DNA from: Stomatobaculum sp. | GTDB taxonomy: Bacteria; Bacillota_A; Clostridia; Lachnospirales; Lachnospiraceae | Direction: 5' to 3' | Length of the DNA: 28,971 nt | NCBI GenBank assembly: GCA_017449925.1 | Contig: JAFSYO010000027.1 | Location: 1 to 28,971, forward strand | Shown here: positions 9,676-17,772 of the stretch, piece after piece | How positions within the stretch are numbered: the first letter of the stretch is position 1 | Layout: every line of letters begins with the position of its first letter | Made by a program: the position numbers and the translations under genes | The notes under the pieces: generated by a model | Seen by the model: only the letters and a program-made list of their open reading frames with translations | Told to the model about the DNA's origin: nothing | The model's database searches: none

Positions 9676-9724
9676 AATGATTGTGAGGTGAACCGGTTCA
9701 GGAGGACAAAGGAGGCGTGCCGGT

Positions 9725-10651
9725 TCAGGAGAACAGAGCGGTGGAAAAGTACCGCTCCGCAGTGTCCGGAAGAACGGTGACGACGGTCTTTCCGGGTCCC
9801 AGCTTTTCCGCCAGCTTCAGAGCGGCGGCCACGTTAGTGCCGCTGGAGATCCCGCACATGATGCCTTCCAGCCGGGAGAGATCCTTTGCGGTCTGCAGGG
9901 CTTCCTCGTCGCTGACGATGTAGATGTCGTTATAGATATTCTGGTTCAGAATGGGCGGAATGATGCCGTCCCCGATTCCCATCTGCAGGTGGGTACCGAT
10001 GTTGCCGCCGGAAAGAATGGCTGCGTTTTCCGGTTCCACGGCCCAGATCTCCATGTCCGGGAACTGGTTCTTCAGTGTTTCGCCGATGCCGGTAATAGTG
10101 CCGCCGGTGCCGATGCCGGAACAGAAGCCGTGGATGGGTCCTGCCACCTGCTCCATGATCTCCAGGGCGGTGTGGTTCCTGTGGGTCATGGAATTGTCCG
10201 GATTGGCGAACTGCTGGGGAACAAATACGCGGGGATCCTTTTTTTCCATATCCAGTGCCATTTCGAGGCATTCAGCGATGCATTTGCCGATATCCCCGTC
10301 GTCGTGCACCAGGATCACCTCGGCGCCGTAGTGCCTGACCAGTTTCCGGCGTTCTTCGCTGACAGAGTCCGGCATGATGATGATCGTCCTGTAACCCCTC
10401 ACAGCGCCGACCAGCGCGAGTCCGATGCCCTGGTTCCCGCTGGTGGGCTCCACGATGATGCTGTCCTGATTGATCCGTCCTGCTTTTTCCGCCTGGCAGA
10501 TCATATTGTAAGCGGTGCGGGTCTTGATGGACCCTCCTACATTCAGGCCTTCAAATTTCACAAGGACTTCAGCACTGCCGGGGCGGACCATTTTATTTAG
10601 ACGGATGATCGGTGTGTGACCGAGTGCTTCCAGAATGTTTGAGCAGATCAT
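9725..10651 (-). CDS. Cysteine synthase family PLP enzyme (CysK/CysM-like)
   Basis: A 308-residue fold-type II PLP enzyme. The Schiff-base lysine is Lys43 in GGSIKTRTA, the substrate-binding loop is [10 protein letters not shown], the phosphate loop is GTGGTITG, and the C-terminal pyridine-N motif is [10 protein letters not shown]. In canonical O-acetylserine sulfhydrylase these read SVKDRIA, TSGNTGIGLA and PDSGERYLST, so this protein belongs to a divergent branch. The likely reaction is beta-replacement on O-acetylserine or a related activated serine; sulfide as nucleophile is the default but not proven. SD AGGAAAGAGG precedes the start. The gene is alone and faces away from rmlA. No cysE neighbour is present. 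Confidence 0.8.
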   Translation of the reverse strand: MICSNILEALGHTPIIRLNKMVRPGSAEVLVKFEGLNVGGSIKTRTAYNMICQAEKAGRINQDSIIVEPTSGNQGIGLALVGAVRGYRTIIIMPDSVSEERRKLVRHYGAEVILVHDDGDIGKCIAECLEMALDMEKKDPRVFVPQQFANPDNSMTHRNHTALEIMEQVAGPIHGFCSGIGTGGTITGIGETLKNQFPDMEIWAVEPENAAILSGGNIGTHLQMGIGDGIIPPILNQNIYNDIYIVSDEEALQTAKDLSRLEGIMCGISSGTNVAAALKLAEKLGPGKTVVTVLPDTAERYFSTALFS

Positions 10652-10692
10652 AATATTAGAATCCTCTTTCCTGAGTTATTTATTCAAATACG

Positions 10693-10777
10693 AGTCCCGC
10701 TTGCGGGACTTGAGCGCCGCGTGCGGGCTGCCGTCAGGCAGCAACTTCCATACCGCGCGCGTGTGCATCAAATGCAC
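10693..10777. repeat. Three tandem hairpins in the cysK-like/rmlA divergent region
   Basis: Three inverted repeats lie in a row: 10693-10710 (AGTCCCGC, TT, GCGGGACT), 10727-10742 (GCTGCC, GTCA, GGCAGC) and 10763-10777 (GTGCAT, CAA, ATGCAC). Their centres are 33 and 36 bases apart. They would fall in the 5' leader of the minus-strand cysK-like gene, or act as DNA sites. No T-run or known riboswitch core is apparent. The rest of the roughly 290-base intergenic region holds the rmlA promoter and leader. Confidence 0.55.
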
Positions 10778-10833
10778 GACTTTAACAGTGTAGCAGAAGA
10801 ATCGGAAAAAATCCACGAAATACTGCCGGACTG

Positions 10834-10842
10834 TGGTATGAT
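10834..10842 (+). promoter_or_regulatory. Extended -10 promoter candidate for rmlA
   Basis: TGG-TATGAT matches an extended -10. It would give a leader of about 95 bases before rmlA. That leader contains a hairpin GGTCCG/CGGACC (10910-10927) directly before the SD. The -35 at 17 bases spacing is weak. Confidence 0.45.
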
Positions 10843-10945
10843 GATGTTCGTAGGATCGCAGGAGTTTGAAGAAACGGAACGATCCGCGAAATTATTTCAA
10901 AACTATACAGGTCCGCCGAGACGGACCGGAGAGGAAACGGAAAAA

Positions 10946-11833
10946 ATGAAAGGTATCGTACTTGCAGGAGGTTCCGGTACACGTCTGTACCCGCTGACCA
11001 AGGTGACATCCAAGCAGCTGCTTCCGATCTATGACAAGCCAATGATCTACTATCCGCTAAGCACCCTGATGCTGGCAGGGATCCGGGAGATACTGATCAT
11101 CAGTACGCCCGACGACACGCCGCGTTTTGAGTCTCTGCTGGGTGACGGAAGCCAGTTCGGCATTTCTTTGTCTTACAAGGTCCAGCCCAGCCCGGACGGT
11201 CTTGCCCAGGCGTTCCTTCTGGGAGAGGAATTCCTGGCCGGAGAAGCCGGCGCGATGGTGCTCGGAGACAATATTTTTTATGGAAGCGGATTCGCACGTC
11301 TTCTCCGGGCAGCAGCAAAGAACGCAGAAGAAAATGCCCGCGCCACGGTGTTCGGGTACTATGTGACAGACCCGGAGCGTTTCGGCGTAGTGGAGTTCAA
11401 TGAAGAAGGACAGGCAATCTCTATTGAAGAGAAGCCGAAGGAGCCGAAGAGTAATTACGCGGTGACAGGTCTCTATTTCTATCCTGCCGGAGTCAGTGAA
11501 AAGGCGAAGGAAGTAAAGCCCTCCGCCCGGGGAGAACTGGAGATCACCACGCTGAACGAACTGTACCTGAAGGAAGGGGTCCTGGACGTTCAGCTTCTGA
11601 GCCGCGGCTTTGCGTGGCTTGACACCGGCACCATGGACAGTCTCATTGAGGCGGCGGAATTTGTCCAGACTCTGGAGAAGCGGCAGGGCATCACAGTTTC
11701 CGCACCGGAGGAGATCGCCTACATCAACCACTGGATCAACAAGGAACAGCTGCTGGAGAGTGCCGCTGCCTACGGGAAGAGCCCCTACGGAGAGCATTTG
11801 AAAGCGGTGGCGGACGGAAAGCTCCGCTACTGA
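10946..11833 (+). CDS. rfbA: Glucose-1-phosphate thymidylyltransferase
   Basis: A 295-residue nucleotidyltransferase that makes dTDP-glucose from glucose-1-phosphate and dTTP, the first step to dTDP-rhamnose and related surface sugars. The N-terminus [46 protein letters not shown] is the canonical RmlA nucleotide-binding loop. LGDNIFYG carries the metal-binding Asp, and [12 protein letters not shown] is the usual C-terminal motif. The start at 10946 gives normal family length and has an SD (ggagagg). Longer in-frame readings would add about 75 non-conserved residues. The partner genes rfbB, rfbC and rfbD are not next to it; serA follows after 52 bases. Confidence 0.93.
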   Translation: MKGIVLAGGSGTRLYPLTKVTSKQLLPIYDKPMIYYPLSTLMLAGIREILIISTPDDTPRFESLLGDGSQFGISLSYKVQPSPDGLAQAFLLGEEFLAGEAGAMVLGDNIFYGSGFARLLRAAAKNAEENARATVFGYYVTDPERFGVVEFNEEGQAISIEEKPKEPKSNYAVTGLYFYPAGVSEKAKEVKPSARGELEITTLNELYLKEGVLDVQLLSRGFAWLDTGTMDSLIEAAEFVQTLEKRQGITVSAPEEIAYINHWINKEQLLESAAAYGKSPYGEHLKAVADGKLRY

Positions 11834-11885
11834 CACGGAATACAGGACTATAAAGAATTACAGGACCGAAGGAGAAGTTTCAGTT

Positions 11886-13073
11886 ATGAAGGACAGAAAG
11901 ATCTACTGCATGAACAATATCGCAAAGGTCGGAACGGACCAGTTCAGGCGGGGCTACTCGCTGACAGAGAGCGCAGAGGAGGCGGCAGGTATCCTGGTGC
12001 GCTCGGCTGACATGAAAGCAATGGAGTTCCCGAAGGGGCTCCGCGCCATCGCCCGGGCGGGGGCAGGAGTAAACAACATTCCTCTGGAGCGCTGTGCCGA
12101 AGAGGGGATCGTGGTGTTCAATACCCCCGGCGCCAACGCGAATTCCGTGAAGGAGCTTGTTCTGGCAGGACTTTTTCTTGCGTCCCGGGATATCATAGGC
12201 GGCGCGGAATGGGTGCGGGAGCATGCCGGCGATCCGGAGATCGCAAAGACCGGAGAAAAGGCAAAGAAGGCGTTTGCCGGGCATGAGATCGCCGGCAAGA
12301 CGCTGGGCATCATCGGACTGGGAGCTATCGGCGTACTTGTGGCGAACGATGCCGTGGCGCTGGGTATGAATGTCTACGGCTATGACCCTTATTTATCCAT
12401 GAAATCCGCCTGGACTCTGAGCTCAAGGGTGGTACACGCGGAGACACTGGATGAGGTCTGCGCGAACAGCGATTTCATCACGATCCACGTCCCGGCCATG
12501 GATGCCACAAAGGGCATGATCAGCAGGGAAGTGATCTCGAAGATGAAGGACGGTATCACGGTCCTGAATTTCGCCAGAGACGTCCTGGTGGATGAGGAGG
12601 CTATGGGAGAAGCGCTGCAGTCCGGAAAGGTGCGGCGCTATGTCACGGATTTCCCGAACCCGCTCAGCGCTTCCATGAAGAATGCCATCGTGATCCCGCA
12701 TCTCGGAGCCTCCACGGAGGAGGCAGAGGACAACTGCGCGGTCATGGCTGCCCAGGAGCTGCAGGACTATCTGGACAACGGCAATATCCGGAACTCCGTG
12801 AACTATCCGGACCTTGACGCAGGAATCTGCCAGTCGGAGGCCAGGGTGGGGATCCTGCACCGGAATGTGCCGAATATGATCTCCCAGATCTCTTCTTTCT
12901 TCGGAAGGAACGGACTGAACATTGAGCACCTGGCTTCTAAATCAAAAGGCAAATATGAATATACACTGATCGATCTGGGACATCCGATGCCGGACGACAC
13001 GACGGAAAAGCTGCTGGAGATCGACGGCGTGCTGCGGGTGCGGCGGATCAATGAAAGGGGGAAGGAGCTGTGA
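11886..13073 (+). CDS. serA: D-3-phosphoglycerate dehydrogenase with ACT domain
   Basis: A 395-residue NAD-dependent 2-hydroxyacid dehydrogenase for the first step of serine synthesis. The substrate domain has ARAGAGVNNIPLERC. The Rossmann motif is GLGAIG (residues 144-149). The active-site Arg is Arg231 (NFARDVLVDEEAM) and the active-site His is His272 (IPHLGASTEEAE). A C-terminal ACT domain (about 320-395) is the usual serine-feedback module. The region where the catalytic Glu normally sits reads YVTDFPNPL, so that Glu is not obvious. NFARD in place of the common N-ARGG is another variation; both may be features of a short SerA clade. SD aaggag is 10 bases before the ATG. It overlaps the next gene by four bases. 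Confidence 0.88.
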   Translation: MKDRKIYCMNNIAKVGTDQFRRGYSLTESAEEAAGILVRSADMKAMEFPKGLRAIARAGAGVNNIPLERCAEEGIVVFNTPGANANSVKELVLAGLFLASRDIIGGAEWVREHAGDPEIAKTGEKAKKAFAGHEIAGKTLGIIGLGAIGVLVANDAVALGMNVYGYDPYLSMKSAWTLSSRVVHAETLDEVCANSDFITIHVPAMDATKGMISREVISKMKDGITVLNFARDVLVDEEAMGEALQSGKVRRYVTDFPNPLSASMKNAIVIPHLGASTEEAEDNCAVMAAQELQDYLDNGNIRNSVNYPDLDAGICQSEARVGILHRNVPNMISQISSFFGRNGLNIEHLASKSKGKYEYTLIDLGHPMPDDTTEKLLEIDGVLRVRRINERGKEL

Positions 13074-14428
13074 AGAACCTCTGGAAACGCGCGCTGACTC
13101 TTTTTATGGCAGCAGCGGTAATGCTGGCTTTTGTATCTCTTCCCGTTTCGGCGGATACTGTCGTGGGAGTGGGGCCCGGCGCTTCTGCAGGACAGCAGAG
13201 CGGGGATGCGGGAAATACTTCTCCGACGGGGCCCTCGGCAGGGAGCGCAGGAAGTTCCTCCGCGAGCACCCCGGCCCAGAGCGCCGGCAGTCCTGCCGCG
13301 AATACTTCAGCTTCCTATGACAACAGTTTTGCACTGGCGGCAAACTTCGCCATGTTTTTCCACAACACGGGCTGGGGCACCTGGTCTCCGGACAATCAGA
13401 GAGTCTACAGGACCAGCACCTATCCGACAGCCTTCAAAGCTGTTCTGACAGGGGCGCAGCCCTCCAATGTATCCGGGACCATCCAGTACCAGGTGAATGT
13501 CAGCGGCACCGGGTGGAGTGCCGTGGCAGAGAACGGACAGACTGCAGGAAACGAGGGCGGCACAGCGCCGCTGGAGGCGGTCCGGGTCTGGCTGAACGGC
13601 GATCTGGCGGCCGGCTTTGACGTCTATACGATGGTCATGACCGGCGGTCATTGGGGAAACTGGGTCATGAACGGACAGGATGCCGGGGAGATCGGGACCG
13701 GAAAGCATATCGACGGCGTCCGGATCACCGTGGTGAAGAAAGGGGCGCAGCCTGCAGAAGTGCCGGAGACTTCCACCGCGACCGCGGCGGTATACACCGG
13801 CGGCGGCAGCGTAGACGCTTCCCGTCCGATGATCGCCCTCACCTTTGACGACGGTCCTGCGGCTCCCGATAACCGGATCCTGGCTGCACTGGAGGCTGTG
13901 GGCGGAAGAGCCACCTTCTTCATGGTAGGCCAGAATGTCAAGGGACATCAGGATATCATCCGGAGAATGGTCGCGGACGGCTGTGAACTGGGGAACCATT
14001 CCTGGAACCATCCGCAGCTGAATAAGCTTTCCGCTTCAGAAGTCCGCAGTCAGATCAACCGCACCAACGACGCCATTGCATCGGTGGCGGGACACGGAGC
14101 GACAGTCATGCGCTGTCCCTACGGCGCCACTGGCGGTTCCGTAAAATCAGTCCTGGCAGATATGGGATATGCCTCCATCCTCTGGAGCATCGATACTCTG
14201 GACTGGAAGACAAGGAACAGCGCCAGCACAGTGAGTTCCGTGCTGAACAACGTTAAGGACGGCGACATCATCCTCATGCACAGCCTTTACAACCAGACAG
14301 CGGACGCTGTGGAGGCCATGGTTCCGGAACTGGTGAGAAGAGGCTACCAGCTGGTGACAGTAAGCGAACTGGCAGCAGCGCGGGGAGGAATGAAAGCGGG
14401 AACAAATATCGGCAGCTTCAGGAAGTAA
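13070..14428 (+). CDS. Secreted polysaccharide deacetylase with ChW repeats
   Basis: A 452-residue protein starting at GTG 13070, which overlaps the serA stop (GTGA) and has an SD aaggag six bases upstream. The signal peptide probably ends at VSA (about residue 28). Residues 33-82 are a Gly/Ser/Ala linker. Residues of about 92-222 hold three ChW-type (clostridial hydrophobic, conserved Trp) units: NTGWGTWSPDNQ, VSGTGWSAVAENGQTAGNEGG..LEAVRVWL and TGGHWGNWVMNGQDAGEIG..IDGVRITV. The NodB domain follows with TFDDGP (258-263), HSWNH metal ligands (310-314), RCPYG (348-352), DTLDW (375-379) and LMHS (402-405). The enzyme should remove acetyl groups from peptidoglycan or another cell-wall glycan, with ChW units giving surface attachment. 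The exact sugar is inferred. Confidence 0.88.
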   Translation: MKNLWKRALTLFMAAAVMLAFVSLPVSADTVVGVGPGASAGQQSGDAGNTSPTGPSAGSAGSSSASTPAQSAGSPAANTSASYDNSFALAANFAMFFHNTGWGTWSPDNQRVYRTSTYPTAFKAVLTGAQPSNVSGTIQYQVNVSGTGWSAVAENGQTAGNEGGTAPLEAVRVWLNGDLAAGFDVYTMVMTGGHWGNWVMNGQDAGEIGTGKHIDGVRITVVKKGAQPAEVPETSTATAAVYTGGGSVDASRPMIALTFDDGPAAPDNRILAALEAVGGRATFFMVGQNVKGHQDIIRRMVADGCELGNHSWNHPQLNKLSASEVRSQINRTNDAIASVAGHGATVMRCPYGATGGSVKSVLADMGYASILWSIDTLDWKTRNSASTVSSVLNNVKDGDIILMHSLYNQTADAVEAMVPELVRRGYQLVTVSELAAARGGMKAGTNIGSFRK

Positions 14429-14458
14429 GCGGTCCGGACCGCAGGAAAGGAGAAGTAT

Positions 14459-16996
14459 ATGCCTGAAAACAGACCTCTTGGCAGAAAAAAGAATGTATTG
14501 GAAGGAAGCGCTAAGATCGACGCCCACCGGGTCGACGGAGGACCTGCGGGGAGCGGTTCCGCCATGGGCGGCGGTTCCGGCTCCGGCGGAGGGAAACGGA
14601 ATTCCGGCGGGGGAATGCCTCTGATCCTGCTGCTGATCGTAGCGCTGCTGGGCGGCGGCGGAAGCCTCGGCGGACTCCTGGGCGGCGGCTCCGGCGGCAC
14701 CACTGTTCAGACTGCAGCTCCGACTGCTGCACCTACTGCGGCACCCACCGCGGCGCCACAGCAGACATCCCAGCAGTCCTCCCAGGGAAACTACGGTTCG
14801 CTCCAGCAGCTGCTGGGCGGAGGGTCCTTCCTTGAGGGCCTTTCCGGATCTTCCAGCGGCTGGGGAAGCAGCTCCGGTTCCTTCGGAAGCAGCAGCGGGG
14901 CTCCGGCCTACAGCACCACTGCAGGAAACACGGGAACCCTTACTGAGACACAGGTGAGCGGCGCCCGGGAGCGCTTCACAAAGCTGAAAGGCAACGGAAA
15001 AGATGTTGTGACCATCATGGTCTACATGTGCGGCACGGACCTGGAGTCCAAGAGCGGCATGGCGACCAGTGACATGATGGAAATGACTAAAGCGGACCTA
15101 GGGGACAATGTCAACCTGATCATTTACACCGGCGGCTGCAGAAAGTGGCAGAACCAGGTGGTGTCCGCTTCGAAGAACCAGGTCTACCAGGTGGTGGACG
15201 GCGGTCTGAAGCGACTGGTGGCGGATGACGGCAGCAAGGCGATGACAGACTACCGCACCCTTGCTTCCTTTATCCAGTTCGGCGCGAAGAATTTCCCGGC
15301 GGACCGCAATATGCTGATCTTCTGGGACCACGGCGGCGGTTCCGTGTCGGGCTACGGCTACGACGAAAAGCTGGGATCTTCCTCCTCAATGACCCTCGGC
15401 GACATTAAGAAGGCGCTGGAGGCCGGCGGCATCAAGTATGACGTGATCGGTTTTGACGCCTGCCTGATGGCGACGGTGGAAAACGCCCTGATGCTGTCGG
15501 ACTATGCCGATTACATGATCGCGTCCGAGGAGACAGAACCCGGTATCGGATGGTACTACACCGATTGGCTGAATAAGCTTTCCAAGAACACCTCTGTCAG
15601 TACCACTGAGCTCGGAAAGACTCTGATCGACAGCTTTATTTCAGCCTGCAATTCCCGCTGCCCGGGCCAGCAGACCACCCTTTCCCTGGTGGACCTTGCG
15701 GAGCTCGGCGAGACGGTGGGAGATGACTTCAAGGCCTTTGCCAGCAGCACGGCTGAGCTGATCTCCGGCGATGGCTACCAGACGGTGGCGACTGCCCGCG
15801 GCCACACCCGTGAGTTCGCGAAGTCCACCCGCATCGACCAGATCGACCTGATCCATTTCGCGAAGAACCTGGGGACGAAAGAGGGCGACGCCCTGGCTTC
15901 CGTCCTGCTCAGCTCCGTGAAGTACAACCGCACCTCGTCCAACATGACGAATGCTTACGGCCTGTCCATTTACTTCCCCACGAAACGAGTGGCGGCACTG
16001 GACAAGGCGCTGAAGACCTACCAGGATATCGGACTGGACGATGCCTACGGCGACTGCATCCGTGAGTTTGCGGCCCAGCAGACCACCGGCCAGTATGTGG
16101 CCGGATCCCAGGGCGGCTCCTACGGATCTCTCTTTGAAGCGCTGATGGGCGGCAGTTCTTCCTACGGCGGCAGTTCTTCCTACGGCGGCAGCTCTTCCTA
16201 CGGCGGCAGCTCCTACGGCGGCAGCTCCGCCCACGGGTCCTCCACTGCCTACGGCGGCGGAGAGGACCTGGCTGAGCTCTTCAGCATGCTGTTCCGCTCC
16301 GGCGGAGGCAGCGGAGACCGCTCGATGAGTCCTGAGACGGCGGAGTCCTACGCCGAGGCCAATTCCTTCGACGCGTCGAAGCTGGTCTGGACAAAGAACG
16401 CGGAGGGGAATCCGGTCATCGCCCTGGACGAAGATCAGTGGAGGCTTCTGACAGAGGTCAACCTGAACATGTACATCGATACCGGAGACGGCTGGTTCGA
16501 TCTGGGACTCGACAATCTCTTCGAGATCGGCGACGACGGCACGCTGATCGCGGACACCAGCGGCACCTGGCTCACGGTGGACGGCATCCCGATGGCATAT
16601 TATCACACGGACACCACGGAGAACGACGGGAAGTACACCATCACCGGTTATGTCCCTGCCGTCCTGAACGATGAGCGGGTGGACCTGATCCTGATCTTCG
16701 ATACCGACAATCCCAACGGATTCTTTGCGGGAGCGAAGCCGCACTACGATGAGCTGACCCAGACCGATACCGTTGCAAAGGGCCTCATAGAGCTTCAGAA
16801 CGGCGACAAGATCCAGCTCCTGTATGACCACTACACTAAGGACGGGGAATGGGATTCCCTGTTCGCCTCCAACAGCACCGTCACGGTCTCCGACGGCATG
16901 ACCATCGGCGACATGAAGATGGAAGGAGAGGCACTGGCACTCTACAAACTGACGGATATCTACCAGCAGAACTGGTGGACTCCGGTGATTCCCTGA
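14459..16996 (+). CDS. Membrane-anchored clostripain-family (C11) cysteine peptidase
   Basis: An 845-residue protein. The N-terminal part is short, basic and Gly-rich (RPLGRKKNVLEGSAKI), then one membrane segment (about 53-65, MPLILLLIVALLG) acts as an uncleaved anchor. A low-complexity extracellular stalk of AAPT repeats and Gly/Ser runs follows to about residue 160. The C11 domain starts at KDVVTIMVYMCGTDLES. The catalytic dyad is His291 (WDHGGGS) and Cys335 (FDACLMA). A Tyr-Gly-Gly-Ser repeat (about 565-600) separates it from a C-terminal domain of about 200 residues of unknown fold. Family members cleave after Arg or Lys; here the anchor implies action at the cell surface. SD aaaggag precedes the ATG. 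It lies 30 bases after the deacetylase, likely co-transcribed. Confidence 0.88.
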   Translation: MPENRPLGRKKNVLEGSAKIDAHRVDGGPAGSGSAMGGGSGSGGGKRNSGGGMPLILLLIVALLGGGGSLGGLLGGGSGGTTVQTAAPTAAPTAAPTAAPQQTSQQSSQGNYGSLQQLLGGGSFLEGLSGSSSGWGSSSGSFGSSSGAPAYSTTAGNTGTLTETQVSGARERFTKLKGNGKDVVTIMVYMCGTDLESKSGMATSDMMEMTKADLGDNVNLIIYTGGCRKWQNQVVSASKNQVYQVVDGGLKRLVADDGSKAMTDYRTLASFIQFGAKNFPADRNMLIFWDHGGGSVSGYGYDEKLGSSSSMTLGDIKKALEAGGIKYDVIGFDACLMATVENALMLSDYADYMIASEETEPGIGWYYTDWLNKLSKNTSVSTTELGKTLIDSFISACNSRCPGQQTTLSLVDLAELGETVGDDFKAFASSTAELISGDGYQTVATARGHTREFAKSTRIDQIDLIHFAKNLGTKEGDALASVLLSSVKYNRTSSNMTNAYGLSIYFPTKRVAALDKALKTYQDIGLDDAYGDCIREFAAQQTTGQYVAGSQGGSYGSLFEALMGGSSSYGGSSSYGGSSSYGGSSYGGSSAHGSSTAYGGGEDLAELFSMLFRSGGGSGDRSMSPETAESYAEANSFDASKLVWTKNAEGNPVIALDEDQWRLLTEVNLNMYIDTGDGWFDLGLDNLFEIGDDGTLIADTSGTWLTVDGIPMAYYHTDTTENDGKYTITGYVPAVLNDERVDLILIFDTDNPNGFFAGAKPHYDELTQTDTVAKGLIELQNGDKIQLLYDHYTKDGEWDSLFASNSTVTVSDGMTIGDMKMEGEALALYKLTDIYQQNWWTPVIP
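16148..16232 (+). repeat. 18-base tandem repeat encoding SSYGG units in the C11 protease
   Basis: Near-identical 18-base units (GGCGGCAGTTCTTCCTAC and variants) repeat in frame and encode GGSSSY, with later copies losing one Ser codon. The units can expand or contract by slippage without breaking the frame, giving a variable spacer between the protease and C-terminal domains. Confidence 0.75.
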
Positions 16997-17007
16997 AAGG
17001 CTGGCCT

Positions 17008-17676
17008 ATGATCATTTCTGCGGTCGGCGCAGGCGGAAAGACGACGCTCCTCCGGAAAACGGCGGAGCGTCTTTCCTTGCGCGGAGAAACGGCGGTTCTG
17101 ACGACAACGACAAAAATAAGGAAACCGGAGATCTCTGATGTCCGGAGATGGGAAGAAGACGGCGGGAGGATCCGGGTATTCGGGACCCCGGCGGATAACG
17201 GGAAACTCTCGGCGCCTTCGGAAGAAGAGTTCCGGGCCCTGTTCCGGCATTACTCTCATGTGCTGATCGAGGCGGACGGGGCGAAGGGACATCCACTGAA
17301 GGTTCCGGCGGACTGGGAGCCGGTGATCCGGGAGGAAACGGAACTGGTGGTGTGCGTCGCAGGGATGAGCGCCCTGGGGAGACCCTTCCGGGAAGCGTGC
17401 TTTCGCTGGGAACTCCTGCCGGACAGGCTCCGGGACGGAAGCAGGTGTATTACAGAAGAGGATATCGCCCTGATCCTGGCATCGGACTGGGGAGGAAGGA
17501 AAAATACTTCTGGTTCTCCTTTCCGGGTCTTCCTGAATCAGTGCGATACCGTTTTGTTAAGAGAAAGCGCGATGCGGATCCTGGACCTTCTGAAGAGCCG
17601 GTGGGGCGTGGAAGGAGACTGCGGTGCACTGCAGAATGAACCGCTGAAAACAGATTTTTGGACAAATTGTCCATAA
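17008..17676 (+). CDS. yqeC: YqeC-like selenium cofactor biosynthesis protein
   Basis: A 222-residue P-loop protein. The N-terminus MIISAVGAGGKTTLLRKTAERL places the nucleotide loop at once (GAGGKTT, residues 7-13), followed by VLTTTTKI, LIEADGAKGHPLKVPADWEPVI and FLNQCD. These are YqeC hallmarks. The family is linked to the maturation of selenium-dependent molybdenum hydroxylases, but its chemistry is not settled. The ATG at 17008 lies 11 bases after the protease stop, with a modest SD (aaagg). No selD, yqeB or molybdenum hydroxylase gene is in the window. It is probably the last gene of the rmlA-serA-deacetylase-protease run. Confidence 0.8.
   Translation: MIISAVGAGGKTTLLRKTAERLSLRGETAVLTTTTKIRKPEISDVRRWEEDGGRIRVFGTPADNGKLSAPSEEEFRALFRHYSHVLIEADGAKGHPLKVPADWEPVIREETELVVCVAGMSALGRPFREACFRWELLPDRLRDGSRCITEEDIALILASDWGGRKNTSGSPFRVFLNQCDTVLLRESAMRILDLLKSRWGVEGDCGALQNEPLKTDFWTNCP
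17659..17673. promoter_or_regulatory. 15-base palindrome before the nhaC promoter
   Basis: TGGACAAATTGTCCA is a perfect inverted repeat (7-base arms around one A) that overlaps the end of yqeC. It lies 25 bases upstream of the candidate -35 of nhaC. It could be an operator; no T-run follows, so it is a poor terminator on this strand. Confidence 0.35.
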
Positions 17677-17698
17677 TTCTGGCTGAAAGATACGTAAA

Positions 17699-17727
17699 GT
17701 GGCATTTTAGCGAAATTGAAGTATAAT
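17699..17727 (+). promoter_or_regulatory. Promoter of the NhaC-family antiporter gene
   Basis: GTGGCA (four of six matches to the -35), a 17-base spacer, and a perfect TATAAT at 17722-17727. It predicts a leader of about 40 bases before the start at 17773. Confidence 0.6.
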
Positions 17728-17772
17728 GGTGGTGTTGTTTTGAAAACCACTTAAAGGGGGAATTTTTCTGTT

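Noticed and set aside
10721..10945. N-terminal extension of rmlA by an upstream in-frame start
   Set aside because: The added 75 residues are not conserved, cross the hairpins and promoter, and the ATG at 10946 has an SD and gives the family length.
10652..10945. T-box or SAM-type leader for the cysK-like gene
   Set aside because: No T-box core or other recognisable riboswitch sequence was found on the minus strand.
15641..16831. Minus-strand open frame (396 codons) opposite the C11 protease
   Set aside because: It is an antisense shadow including mirrored repeat sequence; the plus strand has the catalytic motifs.
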